A stretch of 11,110 bases of DNA from Bacillota bacterium (GTDB taxonomy: Bacteria > Bacillota > Bacilli > Alicyclobacillales > SLC66), in contig JAJZZT010000266.1 of NCBI GenBank assembly GCA_021797415.1, forward strand, positions 1 to 11,110, written 5' to 3'. Positions within the stretch are counted from its first letter, which is position 1. Every line of letters starts with the position of its first letter. Below are positions 1-5,694 of this stretch, in pieces. A program made the position numbers and the translations under genes. A model generated the notes under the pieces. It did not search any database and had not been told where the DNA came from. It worked only from the letters and a program-made list of their open reading frames with translations.

Positions 1-1
1 G

Positions 2-160
2 TATGCCGATCATCTGCGACGATTCTACTGGAAGCCATTCTTTTGGCATCGAGCCTACTACGATGGCAGTGTCGGGCACGCCAGTCTGGAGACGGTGAAG
101 CAGTACATGGAATCCCAGGGGTTAAGCAAGCCCAGAACAAAGACAAGTACCAAAAGATAG
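2..160 (+). CDS. tnpA: IS200/IS605 family transposase TnpA, C-terminal part (5' end outside window)
   Basis: Only the last 52 residues are present, read from base 2 to a TAG at 158-160. The stretch HLRRFYWKPFFWHRAYY, followed by a GHASLETVKQYMESQ helix, matches the C-terminal end of Y1 HUH transposases. In that family the tyrosine of the YxxxQ helix (KQYMESQ here) is the nucleophile that cuts single-stranded DNA at the element ends, and this Tyr and Gln are both kept. TnpA acts as a dimer on the hairpins at each end. The tail after the helix is short and basic, as is usual. The reading frame is clean to its stop, so there is no sign of decay in the visible part. Whether the whole gene is intact cannot be seen here. 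Confidence 0.8.
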   Translation, partial: YADHLRRFYWKPFFWHRAYYDGSVGHASLETVKQYMESQGLSKPRTKTSTKR

Positions 161-175
161 CCCGCTTGACCCCCT

Positions 176-195
176 CCTGGCGCTTCGCGCCCAGG
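176..195 (+). other. Subterminal hairpin of the IS200/IS605 right end
   Basis: The arms CCTGGCGC and GCG-C-CCAGG pair as an 8-bp stem with one bulged C (190) and a TTC loop. It lies 15 bases after the transposase stop and about 24 bases before the candidate cut site TCAA (220-223). Hairpins of this kind are recognised by TnpA in this family. It could also end transposase transcription, but no T-run follows it. Confidence 0.5.
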
Positions 196-268
196 AAAGG
201 GAATGCGCGGGCAGTTCGTTCAAGCGCTGTTCAGGACCAGAAGAGTCGTGAAGGAGGGACCATCACCC

Positions 269-844
269 GTGGGGCTCCGTGAGAGAAAGAAAGCGATCAC
301 CAAAGCCGCCATCCAGCAATGCGCCCTGCAGTTGTTTCGCGAACGCGGCTATGGTGCGACCACGGTTGAACAGATTGCGGAGGCGGCTGAAGTGTCGCGG
401 AGAACATTTTTCCGTTATTTCCCGACAAAAGAGGATGTGGTCTTGCACGATGAATATGACCTCCAGATTGTGCAAGCCGTCGAGGCGCAACCGCCAGCAT
501 TGGGCCCAATAGCAGCTTTGCGCAATGCCATGCGAGAAACGTTTGAGGGCATGTCGGTCTCCGATCTGCAGGCTGAGCAAGAGCGCAACAAGCTGATTTC
601 ATCTGTTCCCGAACTTCGCACGCAATCGCTGAACAAGATCACGCAGATGATGTCATGGATGACGCCAGTGCTGGCAAAACGGTTGGGGCGCGATCCCGAC
701 GAGTTCATGACGCGAGTTTTCGTAGGCGCCGTCATCGGGACCATTCTATCCACCGCGCTGTATTCAGCGGAGAAAGCAGATGGGAATTACTTCGCGCTGG
801 TGGACGAGGCTTTATCATTTCTCCAAACAAAGCTGTCCGAGTAG
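269..844 (+). CDS. TetR/AcrR family transcriptional regulator (MftR-like C-terminal region)
   Basis: A 191-residue TetR-type repressor. The N-terminal HTH includes QLFRERGYGATTVEQIAEAA and VSRRTFFRYFPTKEDVV, the standard TetR DNA-binding helices at about residues 20-60. The rest is helical and would bind a ligand and dimerise. The wording around FFRYFPTKEDVVLHDEYD resembles the actinobacterial/MftR type. I chose the GTG at 269 because AAGGAGGG (251-258) sits 10 bases before it; an in-frame ATG at 203 lacks such a site and would start inside the IS right end. The probable IS boundary is only about 28 bases before the ribosome binding site, so the native promoter may have been displaced. TetR regulators usually neighbour the exporter or enzyme they control, but no complete target gene follows here. 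The ligand is unknown. Confidence 0.88.
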   Translation: MGLRERKKAITKAAIQQCALQLFRERGYGATTVEQIAEAAEVSRRTFFRYFPTKEDVVLHDEYDLQIVQAVEAQPPALGPIAALRNAMRETFEGMSVSDLQAEQERNKLISSVPELRTQSLNKITQMMSWMTPVLAKRLGRDPDEFMTRVFVGAVIGTILSTALYSAEKADGNYFALVDEALSFLQTKLSE

Positions 845-868
845 CAGTCAGAAGGGGGAGGGGTTCAT

Positions 869-943
869 GTGGCCAGACCGGGCATGGGCGGCAGATTGCC
901 ACTTGGTCTATTCGGCGCGTTCCTTGTGGTAACACATCATTGA
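869..943 (+). pseudogene. Very short membrane-like ORF after TetR, possible stump of a lost gene
   Basis: A GTG at 869 follows a strong purine-rich ribosome binding site (GAAGGGGGAGGGG, 851-863) and opens a 24-codon frame ending at TGA 941-943. The product has a basic start (VARPGMGGR) followed by a hydrophobic run (LPLGLFGAFLVV), like the first membrane helix of a transporter. A good initiation site feeding such a short frame, right behind a TetR regulator, suggests the start of a target gene that has been deleted. It could also be a small membrane protein or chance. An ATG at 867 in another frame gives a 21-residue peptide of no recognisable kind. Confidence 0.25.
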
Positions 944-952
944 TTAGTGCAT

Positions 953-969
953 TATGGAGCAACTCCATA
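953..969. repeat. 17-bp perfect palindrome upstream of the SRPBCC-ArsR promoter
   Basis: TATGGAG and CTCCATA flank CAA: seven base pairs and a 3-base centre. It ends five bases before the -35 box at 975. It differs in sequence from the ACACCAAA repeats downstream, so it may bind a different regulator. It could also form a small hairpin at the end of upstream transcripts, though no T-run follows. Confidence 0.4.
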
Positions 970-974
970 CGGGC

Positions 975-1002
975 TTGACATAACACCAAACAGTGTTACG
1001 AT
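975..1002 (+). promoter_or_regulatory. Sigma-A-type promoter of the SRPBCC-ArsR operon
   Basis: TTGACA (975-980) is a perfect -35. A 16-base spacer leads to TACGAT (997-1002) as the -10. Transcription would start near 1009, about 40 bases before the GTG at 1049, whose ribosome site is TTGGAG (1035-1040). The first operator repeat (983-998) occupies the spacer, as expected of a repressed promoter. Confidence 0.7.
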
Positions 1003-1025
1003 ATTGATGACACCAAATGGTGCTA
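983..1025. promoter_or_regulatory. Two 16-bp operator repeats, probable ArsR binding sites
   Basis: ACACCAAACAGTGTTA (983-998) and ACACCAAATGGTGCTA (1010-1025) agree at 13 of 16 bases, and each is itself palindromic (AACAC/GTGTT at 982-997; CACCA/TGGTG at 1011-1022). They are 27 bp apart. One lies between the -35 and -10, the other just past the expected start site. ArsR-family dimers bind imperfect 12-2-12-like palindromes over promoters, so the ArsR encoded by this operon is the natural candidate. The pairing of protein and site is inference. Confidence 0.65.
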
Positions 1026-1048
1026 CATTTGTTATTGGAGGTATCACT

Positions 1049-1471
1049 GTGAAAGACACAGCACTGCCTGAAATCCGTAAAACAGTTGTGATCCATGCTC
1101 CTGTCGAAAAAGTGTGGAAGGCAGTTTCCACATCTGAGGGCATTGCAGCATGGTGGATGCAGAACACTTTTAAACCCGAATTGGGACACGAATTTGTTCT
1201 CCACGCCGGACCGTATGGGGATTCGCCTTGCAAAGTCACAGAGCTGGAGCCAATGACACTGGTTAGATTTGACTGGGAAAAAGATTGGCGTCTTACATTT
1301 GAACTCAGGGATTTGGGCGACAATCAAACGGAGTTTACATTGATTCACTCTGGATTCGACGCAGAAAAATCCACTGCCTTCGGACAGCCGCATACTGCAG
1401 TGCGTGAAACCATGGACGGCGGGTGGGAGAAAATTGTCAAAGAAAAACTCCTTTCCTTTGTTGAATCCTGA
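1049..1471 (+). CDS. SRPBCC / AHSA1 (Aha1 C-terminal-like, START superfamily) protein
   Basis: A 140-residue protein, the usual length for a single-domain AHSA1-like member. Typical features are the N-terminal strand IRKTVVIHAPVEKVWKAVS, the segment GIAAWWMQNTF, a central run of strands (FELRDLGDNQTEFTLIHSGF) and a long C-terminal helix (MDGGWEKIVKEKLLSFVE). The fold makes a deep hydrophobic cavity for a small ligand. Members are cytosolic and most have no assigned reaction. The GTG at 1049 was chosen for its ribosome site (TTGGAG, 1035-1040). The frame extends upstream, but that part would run through the promoter and operators. It is the first gene of an operon with an ArsR repressor, a very common pairing in Bacillota; here the repressor comes second. 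It presumably handles or senses the compound that lifts repression, but that is inference. Confidence 0.85.
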   Translation: MKDTALPEIRKTVVIHAPVEKVWKAVSTSEGIAAWWMQNTFKPELGHEFVLHAGPYGDSPCKVTELEPMTLVRFDWEKDWRLTFELRDLGDNQTEFTLIHSGFDAEKSTAFGQPHTAVRETMDGGWEKIVKEKLLSFVES

Positions 1472-1799
1472 CTCGGAAAGCTTGCCACCGAAGCATGATG
1501 TGTTTCAGGCAATTGCTGATCCTACGCGACGCCGAATTTTGGCGTTGTTGGCGGACGAAGAAATGCCGATTGCTTCGATTGTTGAACGTTTTCCGATGAG
1601 TCGAACGGCCGTGAACAAGCATCTGCACGTGCTGTCTGACGCAGGGCTCGTCAAGAGCCAGAGAATGGGCAGAGAAACACGCTATCGGTCGAATCTCGCT
1701 CCTCTGGTTGAAGTAAAACAGTGGATATCCTTTTTCGAGCAATACTGGGGCGAAAAATTGCAGTCTCTCATCCGGTATGTCGAATCCGACGAGGAATGA
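1434..1799 (+). CDS. ArsR family winged-helix transcriptional repressor
   Basis: A small winged-helix protein. VFQAIADPTRRRILALLA is the classic ArsR first helix, and IASIVERFPMSRTAVNKHL with LSDAGLVKSQRMGRETRYR forms the HTH and wing. The end (FFEQYWGEKLQSLIRYVE) resembles SdpR-type ArsR proteins. No cysteine cluster is visible, so a metal sensor of the classic ArsR kind is unlikely. The start is uncertain. TTG at 1434 has a GGGAG four bases ahead; GTG at 1404 and TTG at 1461 or 1482 are in frame with poorer sites. With any of the first three it overlaps the SRPBCC gene, so translation is probably coupled. It likely represses its own operon through the paired repeats at 983-1025. Confidence 0.87.
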   Translation: MSKKNSFPLLNPDSESLPPKHDVFQAIADPTRRRILALLADEEMPIASIVERFPMSRTAVNKHLHVLSDAGLVKSQRMGRETRYRSNLAPLVEVKQWISFFEQYWGEKLQSLIRYVESDEE

Positions 1800-2190
1800 A
1801 AACGGGAAGAGGCGCGAATGATGTCTCTCCTATTTTCTTTTACAAGAAAAAGGGGAACGCAAGGATGCCCTGTGCCAAATGAACCTGCGTGAAACTTCAG
1901 ACAGGAATTCTGGCCGCCATACGACTAGAGGCGAATAGCGCCGCGATGACCGCCTATGGCGAGGCGCTGGTCAACTCGGCCACCGTCCGGCAAACGGATT
2001 GCAGTCGCTCGTCGCCAGGCAGTTTGCGTTCGTCCATCAGAGACTAGTGGAGAGTCGCCTGGGCGAGCTCGACTGGAATGACTTGCGGACGGCTTGAACC
2101 AACCTGCTGCACTCGGCGGCAGCCGGACACCATCACCGCCGTCACGGACGACAGCGGCTGCGGCAGGCAAGTCTTCGCCGGCAAATATCA
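1800..2190. other. 390-bp stretch without a recognisable gene
   Basis: Between two convergent genes (ArsR rightward, methyltransferase leftward). Apart from the weak hairpin near 1840 I see no promoter, RNA gene or repeat. On the + strand a GTG at about 1890 opens a 52-codon frame (containing MTAYGEALVNSATVRQTD). A second frame then runs as QSLVARQFAFVHQRLVE up to a TGA near 2095. Both look protein-like but are broken by stops and a frame change, so this may be a decayed gene. I do not recognise the family. Confidence 0.35.
1826..1855 (+). terminator. Weak hairpin after the ArsR gene, possible terminator
   Basis: TTTTCTT (1833-1839) and AAGAAAA (1844-1850) pair perfectly around a four-base loop, with an outer TCTCC/GGGGA stem that includes one wobble. 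It lies 27 bases after the ArsR stop. There is no T-tract after it, so termination is doubtful. Confidence 0.3.
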
Positions 2191-2967
2191 TCATGGGACT
2201 CTATCCCCGCAATCAGGAGCGGTACGGGTCGCCCTGATCAGAAAGCGGTGGCTTGGCACCTCAAAATATCCATGTGATATGATGTGACGGTGCAGCTCTC
2301 GCAGTCTCTGCTCGTATCGCTCAACCGTAAAACCCGGAATCTGCCACTCCACCATGCGCAGGTAGTAAACCACGGCGCCCACATCATAAAAGTGTGTGGC
2401 AGGAAAATCCTCTCGCGCGTCGATGACGCAAAAATTCGCCCGGCGCAATTCCTCTGTCGCAAAGTCCAGGTTCCAGTAGGCAAATTCCTCGTTGGAAGGC
2501 GCCTGCAGGAACTCGTTGAGACGGTTTCCATTCTGGCCGCCGACCTGCTGCGTGATGAACGTGCCTCCACTTCGCAGGATGCGATGCACCTCTGCGGGGG
2601 CGTACGATTCATGGCGGTTGATGATCAGCTCAAACTGGTCCGCAGCAAATGGCAGATCATGGTCTGCTTCGATAGGAATCACGGATACGCCAAGTGGCTC
2701 CAACCTTCTTTGCGCCACAGACACATTGGGGCCATACCCTTCCGTCGCGCTTGTATTTTGGGGCAATGGCGCCAACGAGGACAGAAATTCTCCTCCGCCC
2801 GTTCCCATATCAAGCAATGACGCCGCTCGCGCCTTCGCTTCCCGCACGATCTCCCTGTAATTCCACGACGGTTCTCCTTCTGCGGTCCGCCCGTGAATCC
2901 AGGAGAAATCCCATCCGCTGACCGGCTGTATTTGCGCCTCCTGGATCAATCTCTCGAATTCACCCAT
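2191..2967 (-). CDS. Class I SAM-dependent methyltransferase
   Basis: About 258 residues from the ATG at 2965-2967. Motif I, LLDMGTGGGEF, binds S-adenosylmethionine (about residues 51-61). The acidic motif II region is ATEGYGPN, and motif IV/post-I is ELIINRHESYAPAEVHRIL, followed by RSGGTFITQQVGG. The opening LIQEAQIQPVSGWDFSW is typical of a Bacillota family whose substrate is unknown. A TTG at 2995-2997 and a GTG at 2977-2979 are alternative starts; I prefer the ATG because homologues I recall begin close to it. It lies 39 bp after the GNAT gene at 3007 and is probably the last gene of a leftward operon (DinB, GNAT, GNAT, methyltransferase). The last ten residues (TAPDCGDRVP) extend past the usual end, perhaps marking a rearranged border near 2225. 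Confidence 0.82.
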   Translation of the reverse strand: MGEFERLIQEAQIQPVSGWDFSWIHGRTAEGEPSWNYREIVREAKARAASLLDMGTGGGEFLSSLAPLPQNTSATEGYGPNVSVAQRRLEPLGVSVIPIEADHDLPFAADQFELIINRHESYAPAEVHRILRSGGTFITQQVGGQNGNRLNEFLQAPSNEEFAYWNLDFATEELRRANFCVIDAREDFPATHFYDVGAVVYYLRMVEWQIPGFTVERYEQRLRELHRHIISHGYFEVPSHRFLIRATRTAPDCGDRVP

Positions 2968-3006
2968 ATCCTCAGTCACATCCCCACAGATTCTCAATCC
3001 GTTCCA

Positions 3007-3813
3007 TCAAGGCCGTGTCATCTGCACGGCCGCATAAGCCAGACGGAAACCCATCCGCTCCACGTTTCGCTGGGAATCCGACCCGGGATCCGTTTCGACG
3101 GTCGCAATGGAAGCGCCGCGTGCCTTGGCCAGACGCAACCTCCCGTCAAGCAGCGCCGTCTGCAGACCGCGCCTGCGGTACGAGCGGAGGGTACTCGCGG
3201 CAAACAGAGCCGCAACCTCGTCGCCGATCGCCACGGCTCCCCCCGCTGCGGGCTGCCCGCCTTCGACGGCAATCATGGGGACAACGCCCGCCATTCGAAA
3301 AAAAGACCGTTCCAGTTCAATCTCCCGGTCCTCTGGCACACGGTCATCGTCGGCAAATCCCATGAAGACTGTGCGGGCCCATGCCAACTCTTCATCCCCT
3401 GTCGCCTTCCGAACCCGAACATCCGCTTTGTCAAAGGGAGATCTCCACGACGGCAATTCAAGCACAAAGCGGTATGCGAAGTTGCCGAGAACGTAGCCTC
3501 GTTTACGAATCACATCAAATAAAGTGGGATGCGCCAGGGAGCAGACCCGGATCACCGATCTATGACCGTGCGCTGCATAAAACCGCTCGATTTCCAGCAG
3601 CGCAGTCTCATCCACAGCAGACGACATGCCGAGACCGACCGCCTCATTGACAGGGCATCCTGCTCCCCCGTAAATGGCCAAGCCATCCCCGACCTCCAAA
3701 ACCCGCACAGCCGATTCAGAGCTGAGCGCATTCCATGCCTTTGCGGTCTCCCTGTTCCCGCTTTGCAGACCCTCCTCAAGCCGGCGGGCCAAGTCACGGT
3801 TCAAATACAACAA
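3007..3813 (-). CDS. GNAT family N-acetyltransferase, two-domain type
   Basis: About 268 residues. The C-terminal half is a full GNAT domain. AALFAASTLRSYRRRGLQTAL carries the acetyl-CoA pyrophosphate-binding R-x-x-G-x-G/A-type loop (here RRRGLQ), and SDSQRNVERMGFRLAYAAVQM is the closing helix and strand. The N-terminal half (VGLGMSSAVDETALLEIERF, then SLAHPTLFDVIRKRGYVLG) is a degenerate GNAT-like domain seen in a known two-domain family. The acceptor is unknown. The start was chosen as TTG 3813-3811: GAGGAG (3827-3822) lies 8 bases ahead of it, while the GTG at 3822-3820 overlaps that same site. It is the middle gene of a leftward cluster, and its ribosome site overlaps the stop of a possible small upstream ORF. 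Confidence 0.83.
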   Translation of the reverse strand: MLYLNRDLARRLEEGLQSGNRETAKAWNALSSESAVRVLEVGDGLAIYGGAGCPVNEAVGLGMSSAVDETALLEIERFYAAHGHRSVIRVCSLAHPTLFDVIRKRGYVLGNFAYRFVLELPSWRSPFDKADVRVRKATGDEELAWARTVFMGFADDDRVPEDREIELERSFFRMAGVVPMIAVEGGQPAAGGAVAIGDEVAALFAASTLRSYRRRGLQTALLDGRLRLAKARGASIATVETDPGSDSQRNVERMGFRLAYAAVQMTRP

Positions 3814-3825
3814 ACGGTTCACTCC

Positions 3826-3951
3826 TCAAAACGGATCATGGGTGTTGAACGGATAGAGAAGCTTGATGATCCAATCCGCCGCCGCCGCGTCTTCCGACAA
3901 AAACAGGGCCAATGACCTCACCTCTCGCCATCGGATCCTCGATCGATTCAC
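3826..3951 (-). CDS. Possible 41-residue ORF between two GNAT genes
   Basis: A GTG-started frame (3951-3949) ends at a TGA (3828-3826) embedded in the ribosome binding site of the next GNAT gene (TTTTGAGGAG). That layout would couple its translation to the next gene. The product has basic start residues (NRSRIRWREVRS), then LALFLSEDAAAADWIIKLL and an end YPFNTHDPF, which looks protein-like. No ribosome site stands before the GTG. The same frame stays open further upstream, into the previous GNAT gene. I do not recognise it; it may be the tail of a deleted gene. Confidence 0.28.
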   Translation of the reverse strand: MNRSRIRWREVRSLALFLSEDAAAADWIIKLLYPFNTHDPF

Positions 3952-3970
3952 CGCAACTTCATTTTCAGGG

Positions 3971-4396
3971 TCAACTTTGAACGACAGTGAACATACCAGT
4001 CATCTCCGGCGCGTAGTTCCTCAGTCCGAACCGCTCATAGAACGGAACCGTACCCTCCGCAGCGAACAGCCCGATGAAAGCGCGCTGTGGCGCATGACGC
4101 TCCAAAAAGGAAAAAATTCTGTACAGAATACCTTTCCCGATCCCATTATGCTGGTAATCAGGATGGACCGCGATGTCCTGAATATAGTAATAGATTGCGC
4201 CATCACTGACAATACGTCCCATACCCACAACTTCCTCACCGCATAGTGCAACCACACCGTACACTGAGTTCGTCAAAGCGGCGCCTGAGACGGCAAAATT
4301 CATGAAATCGCTCCATCCGACAGCAGCACATAAGCACCGATACTCTTTTTCGCTCGGCATCCGTTCCACAAGTTCATAATCAACAGCCACACTCAT
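3971..4396 (-). CDS. GNAT family N-acetyltransferase, single domain
   Basis: 141 residues, the standard size for one GNAT domain. Strand beta-4 and motif A read AIYYYIQDIAVHPDYQHNG followed by IGKGILYRIF, with QHNGIGK (82-88) as the pyrophosphate-binding loop. FYERFGL (119-125) is the typical motif B end. The opening YELVERMPSEKEYRCLCAAVGW is characteristic of a widespread Bacillota GNAT subfamily of unknown acceptor. AGGGGGG directly touches the ATG (4396-4394), so the GTG two codons later (4390-4388) may be the true start. It begins 33 bp after the DinB gene and is probably in the same leftward operon. Confidence 0.88.
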   Translation of the reverse strand: MSVAVDYELVERMPSEKEYRCLCAAVGWSDFMNFAVSGAALTNSVYGVVALCGEEVVGMGRIVSDGAIYYYIQDIAVHPDYQHNGIGKGILYRIFSFLERHAPQRAFIGLFAAEGTVPFYERFGLRNYAPEMTGMFTVVQS

Positions 4397-4429
4397 CCCC
4401 CCTGGTTCGGGCGTATCCTCGTTACGGCA

Positions 4430-4936
4430 TCATGAAGCGGTCGATCCATATGGGTGTTCAGGAACGACCAGATCCGTATCTGGAGGCGCATGTCCAAGTT
4501 GACGCGCCATCGCGACGATCTGGCCCTTGTGGTGAAACTCGTGCGTCATCGCGTGGGTCATCAGCCAGAGTGGAGTGAGCCCCATCGGAGCCTCGGACTG
4601 ATTGTAAATCAGTTCTCTGAAACGATTTCCATACGTTTGCAAGAATTCATTCACGACCGCATCCGACCGCGAAAACCAGTGACGGAGCACCGGTCCATCC
4701 GCAGAACGGATCTCCTCCTCGGTGGGGAATTCCGGATTGGATCGAATGCGGGCAAATCCCCCCAGCCAATGCATATAGCACCCGGCTGCGTGGAGATGGA
4801 CGCGGGCGATCGTGCCGCTTCCGAATCCAGGAACATCCGCGTGCAGTGCACCTGCAGGAATATTCTCCAAAAAGGTAAACAGCGTCTCCCGCGTCATTCG
4901 AACCAGATCGTATTGTTCAGGCAAAAAACCGTTCAT
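4430..4936 (-). CDS. DinB family protein (DinB/YfiT metal-binding four-helix bundle)
   Basis: 168 residues, normal for the family. DinB/YfiT proteins are four-helix bundles with three histidines holding a divalent metal. Some are thiol-dependent S-transferases, others have no known role. The metal set is intact here: VHLHAAGCYMHW (H47/H49) from helix 2, and THEFHHKGQIVAMARQLGH (H132 and H136) from the last helix. The ATG at 4936-4934 has GGGGAG nine bases ahead. It appears to be the first gene of the leftward cluster. A second DinB gene and a DinB fragment lie just upstream, so these are tandem, diverged paralogues. Confidence 0.88.
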   Translation of the reverse strand: MNGFLPEQYDLVRMTRETLFTFLENIPAGALHADVPGFGSGTIARVHLHAAGCYMHWLGGFARIRSNPEFPTEEEIRSADGPVLRHWFSRSDAVVNEFLQTYGNRFRELIYNQSEAPMGLTPLWLMTHAMTHEFHHKGQIVAMARQLGHAPPDTDLVVPEHPYGSTAS

Positions 4937-5032
4937 CTCTGCTCACTCCCCGCCAAGCCATTTTTATATCAGCACCTCCCACTCCCCGCGCGCACTCTTC
5001 ATAGAACTCGGTGGGAGCCGAGGCAGATGGCC

Positions 5033-5155
5033 TCATTTTTGATCCAGTCCGAACAGATACCACATATAATCTGTGGCGATACCGGTGAAGCCCATCTGAC
5101 GGAGCATGGCCGTGATGTTCCCGCGGTGACGGTCTACTTCGTCCGGACATTGAAC
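5033..5155 (-). pseudogene. C-terminal remnant of a further DinB-family protein
   Basis: Reading leftward in the frame shifted against the upstream DinB gene gives [20 protein letters not shown] and then [18 protein letters not shown] with a TGA at 5033-5035. This is the last helix of a DinB protein (compare the HHRGQ-type motif with DRHRGN) plus a family-typical tail ending in YLFG. It has no start of its own and overlaps the end of the preceding DinB gene, which already has its own last helix. It is therefore the tail of a separate paralogue whose front was lost, probably by recombination between tandem copies near 5140-5160. The rest of the 4937-5133 gap shows only a 7-bp inverted repeat (CTCCCAC at 4976, GTGGGAG at 5011). 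Confidence 0.65.
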
Positions 5156-5616
5156 GCAGGTGGTTCCTTGCCCAGGAGCCGCAGATACACATAGCCCTGG
5201 GCGCGGTGATGGATCTCATTTTCCAGCGCATACGTCAGCCATTCGACGCCGCCGCCTTCCGGATGCCCCGGAAATGGCGTCGGCCTCGGCCTGGTCAGAG
5301 ACTCGGCGGAAATGGACGGCCACAGTCGCCGCGTCTCTTCCCGGATACTCACGCCGAGATCCATCGCCTCTTCTATGGGACACGCGCCATACGACTTGGG
5401 GAGAAACTCCCACCGCCAATCCTCCTGGGCGAATCCACGCACATACACCTGTTCGATTCCCCAGATCTCAAGCAACAGTTGGCGAAACGGGCGCATACCG
5501 GGCACCACCGTCTGATCGATCGCCCCCGCCTCTATCACTGAACGCGCCACGCGGTCCGTCAGGCGGCGATTCTCTTCCCACACCTTCCAAAACCAGTCCT
5601 TCCACTCCACATTCAT
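5134..5616 (-). CDS. DinB family protein with incomplete metal site
   Basis: 160 residues from the ATG at 5616-5614, set by a GGGAGGGA ribosome site about six bases ahead; a longer in-frame start at 5700 would run through a palindrome and has no such site. The four-helix pattern is clear: [20 protein letters not shown], then [19 protein letters not shown], and the last helix [20 protein letters not shown]. Two of the usual ligands look replaced. Helix 2 lacks the expected His (E50/E55 nearby), and the HxxxH of the last helix reads N133-x-x-x-H137. It may therefore not bind metal in the usual way. Its end (AFNVRTK) runs into the DinB remnant, so the last few residues may be read-through of the recombined junction. 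Confidence 0.8.
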   Translation of the reverse strand: MNVEWKDWFWKVWEENRRLTDRVARSVIEAGAIDQTVVPGMRPFRQLLLEIWGIEQVYVRGFAQEDWRWEFLPKSYGACPIEEAMDLGVSIREETRRLWPSISAESLTRPRPTPFPGHPEGGGVEWLTYALENEIHHRAQGYVYLRLLGKEPPAFNVRTK

Positions 5617-5657
5617 TGCGACTCCCTCCCTCTTATGCTCTTCAGTATGTACCGTAC

Positions 5658-5694
5658 CACAGCTTCCCGGACAGATACGGTCAGGGAAGCTGTG
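5658..5694. repeat. 11-bp perfect inverted repeat between the broken WYL gene and the DinB gene
   Basis: CACAGCTTCCC (5658-5668) and GGGAAGCTGTG (5684-5694) pair perfectly, and GAC/GTC inside can extend the stem. The leftward WYL-type remnant ends inside it (TGA at 5683-5681). A strong hairpin at a gene end suggests a terminator for leftward transcripts, but no T-run follows on either side. It might instead act as an operator or mRNA-end stabiliser for the DinB gene 42 bases on. Confidence 0.5.

Larger units (their letters stand above)
1..223 (+). mobile_element. IS200/IS605-family element, right part with probable right end
   Basis: The window opens inside a transposase of the IS200/IS605 (HUH, single-strand) family. 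After its stop at 160 comes an imperfect hairpin (176-195), then a TCAA at 220-223. In IS608-type elements the right end is a subterminal hairpin followed by a short cleavage tetranucleotide such as TCAA, so 223 is a plausible element boundary. The boundary is inferred from the family and not proven. These elements have no terminal inverted repeats and make no target duplication. The left end and any tnpB gene lie outside the window. Confidence 0.6.

Noticed and set aside
43..282. 79-codon + strand ORF overlapping the transposase end and TetR start
   Set aside because: It is out of frame with the clear TnpA C-terminus and has no family features or ribosome site.
1925..2194. 89-codon minus-strand ORF in the gap
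   Set aside because: The product is low-complexity (Ala, Gly, Arg, Pro-rich), with no ribosome site or recognisable domain. It looks like a GC-driven open frame.
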